DNA of 64,000 nt from Variovorax sp. ZS18.2.2 (GTDB taxonomy: Bacteria; Pseudomonadota; Gammaproteobacteria; Burkholderiales; Burkholderiaceae_C). Under the pieces are notes generated by a model, which was given only the letters and a program-made list of their open reading frames with translations, did no database searches and was not told where the DNA came from. Shown piece by piece: positions 37,702 to 46,386 of the stretch. The stretch's first letter is position 1, and every line of letters starts with the position of its first letter. Both the position numbers and the translations under genes were made by a program. The stretch lies in NCBI RefSeq assembly GCF_024701975.1, contig NZ_JANLNM010000011.1, positions 96,058 to 160,057 of the forward strand, given 5' to 3'.

Positions 37702-38188
37702 GCACCTTCTTGATCAGCGGCCGCACGTCGGAGCGGCGCGGCGGCAGCATCGGCTGGTGCTCGCGTGTCGGGCTCAGGATGATCGAGGTCGCCGTCTCGG
37801 TAAGGATGCAGAACTTGGCGACCACCGCGTCGAGGTGGGTCACATCGATCACGGCGATCTCGAGGATCCAGCTGTCCTCGCCGGTCACGTTGTAGGCGTT
37901 CACGCACTCGGGCGTGTCCTGCACGAGCTTCACCACGAGGTCGTAGTCGGCGCGGCCGACGCGGATGATGGCGCGGATGCCGTAGCCCAGCTTGCCGAGG
38001 TTGACGGTGGCGCGATAGCCGCTGATGACGCCCGCGGCCTCCAGCTTCTTCACGCGCTCGGTTACGGCTGGCTGGCTCAGGTGGACGCGGCGGCCCAGTT
38101 CGGCCATGGTGAGGCGCGCATCGCTCTGCAGTTCGGCAAGGATGCGCGTGTCGTGCGCGTCCAGTGCAGGGTTCAAGGTGAAGTCCAT
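37691..38188 (-). CDS. Lrp/AsnC-family transcriptional regulator
   Basis: The 165-residue protein has the AsnC-type helix-turn-helix (LDAHDTRILAELQSDARLTM, LSQPAVTERVKKLEAAGVIS) and an AsnC/RAM effector domain (CVNAYNVTGEDSWILEIAV). A C-terminal tail (PTREHQPMLPPRRSDVRPLI) extends the normal length by about 15 residues. It is convergent with and overlaps the epimerase-like gene, and divergent from the EamA-type transporter gene 121 bases away. The transporter is the most likely target. Confidence 0.9.
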   Translation of the reverse strand: MDFTLNPALDAHDTRILAELQSDARLTMAELGRRVHLSQPAVTERVKKLEAAGVISGYRATVNLGKLGYGIRAIIRVGRADYDLVVKLVQDTPECVNAYNVTGEDSWILEIAVIDVTHLDAVVAKFCILTETATSIILSPTREHQPMLPPRRSDVRPLIKKVLNA

Positions 38189-38223
38189 GGAACTCCTTTA
38201 AATCGACGGTAGGCGAGCGGCAG

Positions 38224-38244
38224 AACCGTGGAATGTCCATGGTT
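38224..38244. promoter_or_regulatory. Dyad between the Lrp gene and the EamA transporter gene
   Basis: AACCGTGG-AATGT-CCATGGTT is an 8-5-8 inverted repeat with one mismatch. A further ACCATGGG lies near 38263. The position between two divergent starts fits an operator of the adjacent Lrp-type regulator, but no binding evidence can be read from sequence. Confidence 0.4.
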
Positions 38245-38309
38245 CGCCGAAGGCGGCTTTCATACCATGGGCGGCGCTTCAGTACCAACAAAACAAAAGA
38301 CTCCTCGAT

Positions 38310-39227
38310 ATGCCGACTCTTGCTTCTCCCGCCCAAGCCGCGACAGGTGCTGCCCGTGGCGCGCTGCCGCCGTTGTTGTGGCTTTGCCTTGCCGCCACCT
38401 GGGTCGTCTGGGGCTCGACCTACCTGGCGATCAAGTACGCGTTGATCAGTTTTCCGCCGTTCCTGCAGATGGGCTCGCGCTTTCTCTTTGCGGGCGTGCT
38501 GCTCGCGGTGTGGATGCGGTGGCGCGGTGCCGCGTGGCCTTCGATGATGCAGTGGCGCAATGCGCTGGTCGTCGGTGCGCTAATGCTCGGCGGCGGAATG
38601 GGCGGCACGGCGCATGCCGAGGTGACGATCGGCTCGGGTCTGGTGGTGGCGTTCATCGCGGTGGTGCCGTTGCTGATCGCGCTGCTGAACCTCATCTGGG
38701 GCATCAAGCCGACGCGCATGGAAGCGGCGGGCATCGCGCTCGGCCTCATCGGTGTGCTGATGCTGACGCAGGGGAGCGGCTTCCAGTCGTCGCCCGCGGG
38801 GCTGGCGGCGATTTCGATTGCGTGCATCTGCTGGTCGATGGGCAGCGTGCTGAGTCAGCGCAGCCTGCCGCTCGCGCCTGGTGCGATGGGCTTTGCGAGC
38901 GAGATGATCTGCGGCGGCGTGGTACTGCTGGTGCTGGCGGCCGTCTCGCGCGAGAGCCTCGTGTGGCCCCCGGCGCCCGAGGCCGTCTGGGCCTGGCTGT
39001 ACCTGGTGGTGTTCGGTTCGCTGATCGCCTTCAACGCCTACATGGTGTTGCTTGCGAAGGCGCCGGCCGCGCTGGCGGCGAGCTACACCTTCGTGAACCC
39101 CGTGATTGCGATGCTGCTGGGCGTGTGGATCGCCAGCGAGACCGTCACGCGCTTCGAGTGGTATGCGGTGGCGGTCGTGCTGGCGGGGGTGCTGTTGCTG
39201 CTCTTCAAGCGCCCGAAGAAGAACTGA
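38310..39227 (+). CDS. EamA/DMT-superfamily transporter, YedA-like
   Basis: The 305-residue inner-membrane protein has ten hydrophobic segments in two EamA repeats. The first has TWVVWGSTYLAIKYALISFP and the second ICWSMGSVLSQRSLP; the end is KRPKKN. The WGSTYLAIK pattern is typical of the RhaT/YedA group of drug and metabolite exporters. Substrate is unknown; position beside an Lrp-type regulator suggests amino acid efflux. Convergent end is six bases from the LysE-type gene. Confidence 0.88.
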   Translation: MPTLASPAQAATGAARGALPPLLWLCLAATWVVWGSTYLAIKYALISFPPFLQMGSRFLFAGVLLAVWMRWRGAAWPSMMQWRNALVVGALMLGGGMGGTAHAEVTIGSGLVVAFIAVVPLLIALLNLIWGIKPTRMEAAGIALGLIGVLMLTQGSGFQSSPAGLAAISIACICWSMGSVLSQRSLPLAPGAMGFASEMICGGVVLLVLAAVSRESLVWPPAPEAVWAWLYLVVFGSLIAFNAYMVLLAKAPAALAASYTFVNPVIAMLLGVWIASETVTRFEWYAVAVVLAGVLLLLFKRPKKN

Positions 39228-39233
39228 ACGCCT

Positions 39234-39872
39234 TCAGGTGCCCGGACGGCGCCAAAAAGCCAGCGTGGCCGCCAGCAGCCACATGCCGGCCGCGCAGCTG
39301 CGGTTCAGCACCTTGAGGCCGCGGCGCGAGAGCCAGCGCACGGCCTGCGTGCCGGCGGCCGCGTAGGCCAGCATCACGCAGGTGTCGAGCACCACGAAGA
39401 TCGCGCCGAGCAGCAGGTACTGCGGGCCTTGCGGCTGGGTGATGTCGATGAACTGCGGCAGGAAAGCCGCGAAGAACAGCACCGTCTTCGGGTTCGACAG
39501 CGCCACGAGCAGGCTGCGCATCAACGCGACGCGGCCATGCGGGCGGACCTCGATGGCGGACTTGGCGAGCGCCGTGCCGAGGTCGGTCGCCTCACTGCGC
39601 CAGAGCTTGATGCCGAGCCAGACGAGGTAGGCGACGCCCGCCACGCGGATCGCGTTGAAGAGCATTTCCGATGCCGCGAGCAGCGAGCCCAATCCCAATG
39701 CCACCACCGCGATCAGCGTGATGCTGCCGAGCGATGCGCCGCCGATGCCCCAGCTCGCGCGCCGCATGCCGCCGTCGATGCCGTTGGACAGCGCCAGCAG
39801 CATCGTGGGGCCGGGAATGACGGCCAGCGCAAGTGAGGCGACGACGTAGATCAGCAGGGTGTCGAGTGTCAT
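39234..39872 (-). CDS. LysE/RhtB-family amino acid exporter
   Basis: The 212-residue protein has six hydrophobic segments and the family hallmarks VIPGPTMLLALSNGIDGGMR near the N-terminus, YLVWLGIKLWRS, and LVALSNPKTVLFFAAFLPQF. LysE/RhtB members export lysine, threonine, homoserine or similar compounds. The ATG at 39872 overlaps the stop of the ferredoxin gene by four bases, so it is in the same transcript as that gene and perhaps phaZ. The frame stays open far upstream, but only this part is family-like. Confidence 0.88.
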   Translation of the reverse strand: MTLDTLLIYVVASLALAVIPGPTMLLALSNGIDGGMRRASWGIGGASLGSITLIAVVALGLGSLLAASEMLFNAIRVAGVAYLVWLGIKLWRSEATDLGTALAKSAIEVRPHGRVALMRSLLVALSNPKTVLFFAAFLPQFIDITQPQGPQYLLLGAIFVVLDTCVMLAYAAAGTQAVRWLSRRGLKVLNRSCAAGMWLLAATLAFWRRPGT

Positions 39873-40504
39873 GGCTTGGGTTTGTTTTTTTCGCGTTGTT
39901 CGGCGGCGGCGCGGGCGCGCGCCAGGGCGGCTTCGACGATGGAGCGCTTGCGTGTGTCGGCGGCTTGCGGCTCGGCGGCGGCGGGTGCCGGTTCGGCCTC
40001 GCGCTTCGCAGCGTCGCGGTGCTGGCCGTGGAGCTTGTAGCGCTGCAGCGCGGCTTCGGCCTGTGCCTGCGACCAGGCCTGCCAGCCGCTGCGGCCCGGC
40101 GTCTCGACTTCGAGCGAGATGCAATCGACGGGGCAGACCGGAATGCAGAGTTCGCAGCCCGTGCAGTGCGCCTCGACCACCGTGTGCATGCGCTTGTTGA
40201 TACCGACGATGGCATCGGTCGGGCAGGCATCGAGGCAGAGCGTGCAGCCGATGCACCAGGCTTCGTCGATGACGGCCATGGCGCGCGGGCCTTCGGTGCC
40301 GAATTGCGGATCGAGCGGCAGCGCGGGGCGGCCGGTGAGTAGCGCGAGGCGGTCGATGCCTTCGGCGCCACCGGGCGGGCATTGGTTGATGCCCGCCTCG
40401 CCATCGGCCACGGCTTGCGCGTAGCCGGCGCAATCGGGGTAGCCGCACCGTGTGCACTGCGTTTGCGGCAGTGCGTCGTTGATGCGTGCGGCCAGCCCGT
40501 TCAC
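39869..40504 (-). CDS. RnfB/RsxB-like iron-sulfur protein
   Basis: The 211-residue protein has an N-terminal 4Fe-4S domain (CTRCGYPDCAGYAQA with a later Cys in INQCPPGG) and two classical 4Fe-4S motifs, CIGCTLCLDACPTDAI and CTGCELCIPVCPVDCI. The tail is rich in Ala, Glu and Arg. GTG at 40504 is the only good start after the phaZ stop. This is the RnfB layout without the N-terminal membrane helix, and no other rnf genes are nearby; solitary forms of this kind are common in beta-proteobacteria. Electron partner unknown. Confidence 0.83.
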   Translation of the reverse strand: MNGLAARINDALPQTQCTRCGYPDCAGYAQAVADGEAGINQCPPGGAEGIDRLALLTGRPALPLDPQFGTEGPRAMAVIDEAWCIGCTLCLDACPTDAIVGINKRMHTVVEAHCTGCELCIPVCPVDCISLEVETPGRSGWQAWSQAQAEAALQRYKLHGQHRDAAKREAEPAPAAAEPQAADTRKRSIVEAALARARAAAEQREKNKPKP

Positions 40505-40521
40505 TGTGGGTTGCGCGCGCC

Positions 40522-41961
40522 TCAGCGCGTGGTGCGGGCGCGCGGCTTCTTGGCAGCGGCCATGGGCTTCTTGGCGGGAGCCGCCACGACAGCCTTCTTG
40601 GCGGCCGGTGACTTCTTGGCCGCTGCGGTCGCAACCTTCTGGCCCGGCTTGATCCGGTCTTCGGCGGCGAGGCTTTCGCGCGCACCGGCACGGCTTTGCG
40701 GCTGGTCGTTGGCGGCGATGAACTTCACCAGCTTCGGGTAGACCAGATCGCGCCAGCGGCGGCCGCTGAAGATGCCGTAGTGGCCCGCGCCCTTGACTTC
40801 GTAGTGCTCGCGCTTCGAATCGGCAACGCCGGTGCACAGGCTGTGCGCGGCTTCGGTCTGGCCCGAGCCCGAGATGTCGTCGAGTTCGCCTTCGACTGTC
40901 AGCAGCGCGGCCGTGCGGATGTCCTGCGGACGCACGCGCTCGATCTGGCCTTCGGGGTTCTTCACGTCCCAGGTGCCGTTCACGAGTTCGAACTGCTGGA
41001 ACACGGTGCGGATGGTGTCGAGGTAGTAATCGGCGTCCATGTCGAGCACGGCGTTGTACTCGTCGTAGAACTTGCGGTGCGCCTCGGCGCTGGCGTCGTC
41101 GCCCTTGATCAGGTCCTTGAAGTAGTCGTAGTGGCTCGATGCATGGCGGTCGGGGTTCATCGCGACGAAGCCCGTGTGCTGCAGGAAGCCCGGGTACACG
41201 CGGCGGCCTTCACCCGGAAAGCCTTGCGGCACGCGGTAGATCACGTTGTTCTCGAACCATTCGTAGCTCTTGTTCATCGCGAGGTTGTTGACTGCGGTGG
41301 GCGACTTGCGGGCGTCGATCGGGCCGCCCATCATCGTCAGCGTGAGCGGCAGCGGCTCCTTGCGGCTTGCCATGAGCGACACGGCCGCGAGCACCGGCAC
41401 GGTGGGCTGGCACACGCTCACCACGTGGCAGTTGCCGTACTCGGCCTGCAGGCGGCGGATGAATTCCTGCACGTAGTTGATGTAGTCGTCCAGGTGGAAT
41501 TCGCCTTCCGACATCGGCACGAGGCGCGCGTTCTTCCAGTCGGTGATGTAGACCTTGTGGTCCTGCAGCATGGTGCGCACGGTGTCACGCAAGAGCGTGG
41601 CGTAGTGGCCCGACAGCGGCGCCACGATCAGCACCACGGGCTGGCTCTTGAGCGTCTTGAGGATGTGCGGCTCGTCGGTGAAGCGCTTGAAGCGGCGCAG
41701 TTCGCAGAAGGGCTTGTCGAGCTCGACGGCCTCCTGAATGACGACCTCTTCGCCATCGACCTTCACGGACTTGATGTTGAACTCGGGCTTCTCGTAGTCC
41801 TTGCCCAGGCGATAGAGCAGGTCGTAGCCGGCCGCCATGCGCTGGGCCATCGGCAGTTGGCCCCACACGGCGCCTTGGCCGTAGAGCTTGGAGGCCGCTT
41901 GCGCGAAGTCCGAAAACGGCTCCATCAGGGAACGCTGGGCTTCGTAGAGTTGATAGAGCAT
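40522..41961 (-). CDS. phaZ: Intracellular poly(3-hydroxybutyrate) depolymerase, PhaZ type
   Basis: The 479-residue protein mobilises stored PHB. It matches the Ralstonia PhaZa1 group, in which a Cys takes the place of Ser in the nucleophile motif: Cys184 in HVVSVCQPTVPVLAA. Other family parts are PVVLIVAPLSGHYATLLRDT, VYITDWKNARLVP and HYGIFSGRRWRDLVYPKL. After about residue 425 the protein carries an added tail of about 50 residues made of Ala, Lys and Pro (AAAKKSPAAKKAVVAAPAKK), like the DNA-binding tails of PhaF phasins and histone H1. It is the first gene of a run with the ferredoxin and LysE genes. Confidence 0.92.
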   Translation of the reverse strand: MLYQLYEAQRSLMEPFSDFAQAASKLYGQGAVWGQLPMAQRMAAGYDLLYRLGKDYEKPEFNIKSVKVDGEEVVIQEAVELDKPFCELRRFKRFTDEPHILKTLKSQPVVLIVAPLSGHYATLLRDTVRTMLQDHKVYITDWKNARLVPMSEGEFHLDDYINYVQEFIRRLQAEYGNCHVVSVCQPTVPVLAAVSLMASRKEPLPLTLTMMGGPIDARKSPTAVNNLAMNKSYEWFENNVIYRVPQGFPGEGRRVYPGFLQHTGFVAMNPDRHASSHYDYFKDLIKGDDASAEAHRKFYDEYNAVLDMDADYYLDTIRTVFQQFELVNGTWDVKNPEGQIERVRPQDIRTAALLTVEGELDDISGSGQTEAAHSLCTGVADSKREHYEVKGAGHYGIFSGRRWRDLVYPKLVKFIAANDQPQSRAGARESLAAEDRIKPGQKVATAAAKKSPAAKKAVVAAPAKKPMAAAKKPRARTTR

Positions 41962-42066
41962 CGCTGGTCTTGGAGTGGAATGTTGCGGTGCAATATATCA
42001 GCGCACTTGCGGGTACGCAGGGGGCCTAACCCCTAGTCCGACCCAGCCTCAGGGGCCCTTCTGGTG

Positions 42067-42110
42067 AAAGGTGTGAAGGAATCGTCGGAAGACAGATTCC
42101 TCCACACTTT
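42067..42110 (-). terminator. Imperfect hairpin after the aminotransferase gene
   Basis: AAGGTGTGAAGGAATC (from 42068) pairs imperfectly with GATTCCTCCACACTTT (42095-42110) around an 11-base loop. It lies nine bases beyond the minus-strand aminotransferase stop. The following minus-strand bases are only moderately T-rich. The 105 bases between this and phaZ contain no gene. Confidence 0.5.
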
Positions 42111-42118
42111 GCTGTCAC

Positions 42119-43315
42119 CTAGATGACTTTGGCGATCGACGCGCAGACGTAGTCGATGTTCTTGCTGTTGAGCGCGGCCACGCACATGCGGCCGGTGTCG
42201 GTGCCGTACACGCCGAACTCATTGCGCAGGCGCACCATCTGGTCCTTGGTGAGGCCCGAGTAGCTGAACATGCCGATCTGCGTGGTGATGAAGCTCATGT
42301 CTTCCTTCACGCCGGCGGCCTTCAGGCCGTCGACCAGCTTCTGGCGCATGGCCTTGATGCGCACGCGCATCTCGCCGAGTTCCTTTTCCCACAAGGCGCG
42401 CAGTTCGGCGTTGCCGAGCACCGCGGCCACCACGGCGCCGCCATGGATCGGCGGGTTGCTGTAGTTGGTGCGGATGGCGATCTTCAGTTGCGACAGCACG
42501 CGGCCGGCTTCTTCCTTGTTCTCGCACAGCACCGAGAGGGCACCCACGCGTTCGCCATAAAGGCTGAAGCTCTTCGAGAACGAGGTCGAGACGAAGAAGG
42601 TCAGGCCCGCGTCGACGAACTTGCCGACAGCCGCGCCGTCTTCCTTGAGGCCGTAGCCGAAGCCTTGGTAGGCCATGTCGAGGAAGGGCACGAGGCCCTT
42701 GGCCTTGACCGTGGCGACCACCTGGTCCCACTGGGCGGCGGTGATGTCGTAGCCGGTCGGGTTGTGGCAGCAGGCATGCAGCACGACGATGGTGCCGGCT
42801 GGCGCCGCATTCAGCGCGGCCAGCATGTCGTCGAAGTTGACGCCGCGCTTGGCGGCATCGTAGTAGGGGTAGCTTTCGACCTCGAAGCCCGCGTTGGTGA
42901 ACAGGGCGCGGTGGTTTTCCCAGCTCGGGTCGCTGATCAGCACCTTGGCGTTGGGGTTGATCTTCTTGAGGAAGTCGGCGCCGACCTTCAGGCCACCGGT
43001 GCCGCCGATGCCCTGGATCGTGGCCACGCGGCCCGATTGCACGGGCTCGCTGTCGGTGCCGAAGACCAGGCCCTTGACGGAGTTGTCGTAAGCCACGATG
43101 CCGTCGATGGGGAGATAACCGCGCGCCGAGGGGGCTTTCATCATGTCTTGCTCTGCAGCCTGCACGCACTGGAGCAGGGGCAGCTTGCCGTTGTCGTCGT
43201 AATAGACGCCGACGCCGAGATTGACCTTGTTGGGGTTGGTATCGGCTGCAAATTGCTCGTTGAGGCCGAGGATCGGGTCGCGCGGTGCCATTTCGACCGC
43301 GGTGAACATAGACAT
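42119..43315 (-). CDS. Aromatic/aspartate aminotransferase (class I, AspC/TyrB type)
   Basis: The 398-residue PLP enzyme has class I-alpha motifs: DPILGLNEQFAADTNPNKVN at the N-terminus, LHACCHNPTGYDIT, and the PLP Lys in FSKSFSLYGERVGAL. The end is FSYSGLTKDQMVRLR and GRMCVAALN. Length and motifs match E. coli AspC and TyrB, so it transaminates aspartate, tyrosine or phenylalanine with 2-oxoglutarate; which one cannot be decided. AAAGGA precedes the ATG at 43315. It is divergent from uvrB. Confidence 0.93.
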   Translation of the reverse strand: MSMFTAVEMAPRDPILGLNEQFAADTNPNKVNLGVGVYYDDNGKLPLLQCVQAAEQDMMKAPSARGYLPIDGIVAYDNSVKGLVFGTDSEPVQSGRVATIQGIGGTGGLKVGADFLKKINPNAKVLISDPSWENHRALFTNAGFEVESYPYYDAAKRGVNFDDMLAALNAAPAGTIVVLHACCHNPTGYDITAAQWDQVVATVKAKGLVPFLDMAYQGFGYGLKEDGAAVGKFVDAGLTFFVSTSFSKSFSLYGERVGALSVLCENKEEAGRVLSQLKIAIRTNYSNPPIHGGAVVAAVLGNAELRALWEKELGEMRVRIKAMRQKLVDGLKAAGVKEDMSFITTQIGMFSYSGLTKDQMVRLRNEFGVYGTDTGRMCVAALNSKNIDYVCASIAKVI

Positions 43316-43345
43316 GGAAAGGTCCTTTGGGATGAAAGCTTCGCT

Positions 43346-43379
43346 GGCAACCGGACTTGCGCTACGCTTTCCGGTTGCC
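43346..43379. promoter_or_regulatory. 10-bp inverted repeat between the aminotransferase and uvrB genes
   Basis: GGCAACCGGA and TCCGGTTGCC form a perfect 10-bp dyad with a 14-base spacer in the 105-base divergent gap. It could be a regulator site or a small hairpin in the leader of either gene. I see no clear LexA box. Confidence 0.4.
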
Positions 43380-43420
43380 TTGAATTTTACCGGCGCCATC
43401 GCCACCTGTCGGGAACAGCC

Positions 43421-45538
43421 ATGCCAGAGAACACCGAAGCCATAGCAGACCTGAAGAAACTGGACCCGATCGGGCCGGCGAAAGAGGGTGAATTCATCCG
43501 CTACCCCGACTCCCCGTTCGAGCTTTTCCAACCCTATCCGCCGGCCGGCGACCAGCCGAAGGCGATCGACGGGCTGGTCGAAGGCGTGATCGACGGCGAG
43601 GTGTTCCAGACGCTGCTGGGCGTGACGGGCTCGGGCAAGACCTTCACCATGGCCAACGTGATCGCACGGCTGGGCCGACCGGCCATCGTGTTTGCGCCCA
43701 ACAAGACGCTGGCGGCGCAGCTCTACAGCGAGTTCCGCGAGTTCTTCCCGAAGAACGCGGTCGAGTACTTTGTGAGCTACTACGACTACTACCAGCCCGA
43801 GGCCTACGTGCCGCAGCGCGACCTGTTCATCGAGAAGGACTCCTCGATCAACGAGCACATCGAGCAGATGCGCCTGTCGGCCACCAAGAGCGTGCTGGAG
43901 CGGCGCGACACGGTGATCGTGGCCACGGTGAGCGCCATCTACGGCATCGGTACGCCCGAGGACTACACGCAGATGCGTTTCATCATGCGGGTGGGCGACA
44001 AGATCGGGCAGCGCGACGTGATCAGCCGGCTGATCCGCATGCAGTACACGCGCAACGAGCAGGATTTCGCGCGCGGCACCTTCCGCGTGCGCGGCGACAC
44101 CATCGACGTGTTTCCGGCGGAGCACAGCGAGCTGGCGATCCGCATCGAGCTGTTCGACGACGAGATCGAGTCGCTGCAGCTCTTCGATCCGCTCACGGGG
44201 CGCATCCGCCAGAAGATTCCGCGCTTCACGGTGTACCCGTCGAGCCACTACGTGACGCCGCGTGACAAGGTGCTGGGTGCGGTCGAGACCATCAAGATCG
44301 AACTGGCCGAGCGGCTCAAGGAGTTCGTTTCGCAGGGCAAGCTTGTCGAGGCGCAGCGCTTGGAGCAGCGCACTCGTTTCGACTTGGAAATGCTGGCCGA
44401 GATCGGGCACTGCAAGGGCATCGAGAACTACTCGCGCCACCTCTCGGGCGCCGCCCCGGGCGATCCGCCGGCCACGTTGACGGACTACCTGCCGAAGGAC
44501 GCGCTGATGTTCCTCGACGAGAGCCATCAGATGATCGGCCAGCTCAACGCCATGTACAGCGGCGACCGTGCGCGCAAGACCACGCTGGTCGAGTACGGTT
44601 TCCGGTTGCCCTCGGCAATGGACAACCGACCGCTCAAGTTCGAGGAATTCGAAAAGCGCATGCGGCAGGCGATCTTCGTTTCGGCCACGCCGGCGCAGTA
44701 CGAGAAGGATCACTCCGGCAATGTTGTCGAGCAACTGGTTCGACCTACAGGCCTGATCGACCCCGAGGTCGAGGTGCGCCCCGCAACGCACCAAGTGGAC
44801 GACGTGCTGGGCGAGATCCGCATTCGCGTCGACAAGAACGAGCGGGTGCTGATCACCACCCTGACCAAGCGCATGGCCGAGCAGCTGACCGACTACCTGG
44901 GCGACAACGGCGTGAAGGTGCGCTACCTGCACAGCGACGTGGACACGGTCGAGCGGGTGGAGATCCTGCGCGACCTGCGGCTGGGCGCCTTCGACGTGCT
45001 GGTGGGCATCAACCTGCTGCGCGAAGGGCTGGACATTCCCGAGGTATCGCTGGTGGCGATCCTCGATGCGGACAAGGAAGGGTTCCTGCGCGCCGAGCGC
45101 TCGCTGATCCAGACCATCGGCCGTGCGGCGCGGAACCTGAACGGCAAGGCGATCCTGTACGCCGACCGCATGACCGAATCGATGAAGAAGGCCATCGACG
45201 AAACCGAGCGCCGCCGCGCCCGCCAGATCGCCCACAACGAGGCCAACGGCATCACGCCGCGCAGCATCGTCAAGCAGGTGCGCGACCTGATCGACGGCGT
45301 CTACAGCGAGAAGACGGGCAAGGAAATGGCCAAGCTCGACCTGGAGCGCGCCAAGGTCGAGGACATGAGCGAGAAGGACATTGCCCGGGAAATCAAGCGG
45401 CTGGAGAAGCTCATGCTCGAGCACGCCCGCAACCTCGAATTCGAGAAGGCGGCGCGGGTGCGGGACCAATTGGCGCTGCTGCGTGAGCAGGCATTCGGCG
45501 CGGCTGGTGGCGACAACATCGCGATCTTGCCGTCGTAG
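43421..45538 (+). CDS. uvrB: Excinuclease ABC subunit B
   Basis: The 705-residue protein is the helicase-like damage-loading subunit of nucleotide excision repair. Walker A GVTGSGKTFTMANVI is followed by the beta-hairpin region EYFVSYYDYYQPEAYVP, helicase motif II FLDESHQM, motif VI IQTIGRAARN, and a C-terminal UvrC-binding UVR motif (KRLEKLMLEHARNLEFEKAA). An N-terminal extension of about 25 residues precedes the usual start of the conserved core. It acts with UvrA and UvrC elsewhere in the genome. Confidence 0.97.
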   Translation: MPENTEAIADLKKLDPIGPAKEGEFIRYPDSPFELFQPYPPAGDQPKAIDGLVEGVIDGEVFQTLLGVTGSGKTFTMANVIARLGRPAIVFAPNKTLAAQLYSEFREFFPKNAVEYFVSYYDYYQPEAYVPQRDLFIEKDSSINEHIEQMRLSATKSVLERRDTVIVATVSAIYGIGTPEDYTQMRFIMRVGDKIGQRDVISRLIRMQYTRNEQDFARGTFRVRGDTIDVFPAEHSELAIRIELFDDEIESLQLFDPLTGRIRQKIPRFTVYPSSHYVTPRDKVLGAVETIKIELAERLKEFVSQGKLVEAQRLEQRTRFDLEMLAEIGHCKGIENYSRHLSGAAPGDPPATLTDYLPKDALMFLDESHQMIGQLNAMYSGDRARKTTLVEYGFRLPSAMDNRPLKFEEFEKRMRQAIFVSATPAQYEKDHSGNVVEQLVRPTGLIDPEVEVRPATHQVDDVLGEIRIRVDKNERVLITTLTKRMAEQLTDYLGDNGVKVRYLHSDVDTVERVEILRDLRLGAFDVLVGINLLREGLDIPEVSLVAILDADKEGFLRAERSLIQTIGRAARNLNGKAILYADRMTESMKKAIDETERRRARQIAHNEANGITPRSIVKQVRDLIDGVYSEKTGKEMAKLDLERAKVEDMSEKDIAREIKRLEKLMLEHARNLEFEKAARVRDQLALLREQAFGAAGGDNIAILPS

Positions 45539-45569
45539 GTCGGAAGTCCGCGTTCTTCAAGGGGTTGGC

Positions 45570-45587
45570 GCTGGGGTTTACCCCAGC
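45570..45587 (+). terminator. Short hairpin downstream of uvrB
   Basis: GCTGGGG-TTTA-CCCCAGC is a perfect 7-bp stem with four-base loop, 31 bases after the uvrB stop. No T run follows, so it is a weak candidate. It may instead insulate the isc promoter that starts about 30 bases further on. Confidence 0.35.
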
Positions 45588-45607
45588 AGAGTTGAGGGCC
45601 TTCTGCT

Positions 45608-45638
45608 ATACTTGACCGAAACACTCAACAACAAAAAC
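45608..45638 (+). promoter_or_regulatory. Probable isc promoter with IscR-type site
   Basis: ATACTTGACCGAAACACTC resembles the type 1 IscR site of the E. coli iscR promoter, which also has TTGACC followed by ACTC. TTGACC can serve as the -35 box. The -10 box about 17 bases later is weak. A leader of about 135 bases separates it from the iscR ATG and holds no gene. IscR carrying its 2Fe-2S cluster would be expected to repress here. Confidence 0.6.
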
Positions 45639-45772
45639 TAGAACTTCGCGATGAAGGACCGACTCCTACCGGCTGGTTCACCAGCGTCAAGGGTCGGGCA
45701 GGGCGGAGACGAAGTCACCGCGGTCCAGGACCACGGTGTCATTTCAACGGTAAGCACTTGAAGGAGCTTGCG

Positions 45773-46309
45773 ATGCGTCTCACTACCAAAGGCCGTTTTG
45801 CGGTCACCGCCATGATCGATCTGGCCCTGCGCCAGAACACCGGTCCGGTCACCTTGGCTGCAATCAGCCAGCGGCAGCAGATTTCGTTGTCGTACCTCGA
45901 ACAGCTGTTCGGCAAGCTGCGCCGTCATGAGCTGGTCGAGTCGACCCGTGGCCCCGGCGGCGGCTACAGCCTCGGCCGCAAGGCTGCGGACATCACCGTG
46001 GCCGACATCATTGTTTCCGTCGATGAACCCATCGACGCCACGCAATGCGGCGGCAAGGAAAACTGCCTCGGCGAAGCCGGTCGTTGCATGACGCACGAAC
46101 TCTGGGCTTCGTTGAACCAGCGCATGGTCGAGTTTCTCGATTCGGTCACCCTGCAGAAGCTGGTCGACGACCAGATCGCCAAGGGCGTGCAGATCGAGAA
46201 CAAGCCGGTCGTCAAGCGCGCGATCTCGGCGCAGCCGGTGGTGAAGCCTATTCGCGTGAATGCGCCGAATTCGGTGTTTGCCCTCGGCAACGTCTTCGCC
46301 AAGTCCTGA
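45773..46309 (+). CDS. iscR: Iron-sulfur cluster regulator IscR
   Basis: The 178-residue Rrf2-family repressor has the winged helix MRLTTKGRFAVTAMIDLALR, LEQLFGKLRRHELVESTRGP, and the cluster ligands Cys92, Cys98 and Cys105 with a nearby His108 (QCGGKENCLG, GRCMTHEL). ATG at 45773 has AAGGAG before it. The C-terminal extension of about 25 residues is longer than in E. coli. It leads the isc operon and would sense cluster status to tune its transcription. Confidence 0.95.
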   Translation: MRLTTKGRFAVTAMIDLALRQNTGPVTLAAISQRQQISLSYLEQLFGKLRRHELVESTRGPGGGYSLGRKAADITVADIIVSVDEPIDATQCGGKENCLGEAGRCMTHELWASLNQRMVEFLDSVTLQKLVDDQIAKGVQIENKPVVKRAISAQPVVKPIRVNAPNSVFALGNVFAKS

Positions 46310-46386
46310 GTCGTGAGCAGCGCCTGAGAGCGCTGCCGCGAGAAGCCCAGATCAAAGAACAACCCCCACGCCAGCCCGAGCCAGCC

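Noticed and set aside
42119..45469. Very long minus-strand open frame across uvrB
   Set aside because: Only its end (42119-43315) is the aminotransferase. The rest is antisense to uvrB, with the His/Arg/Ala-rich composition typical of shadow frames in high-G+C DNA.
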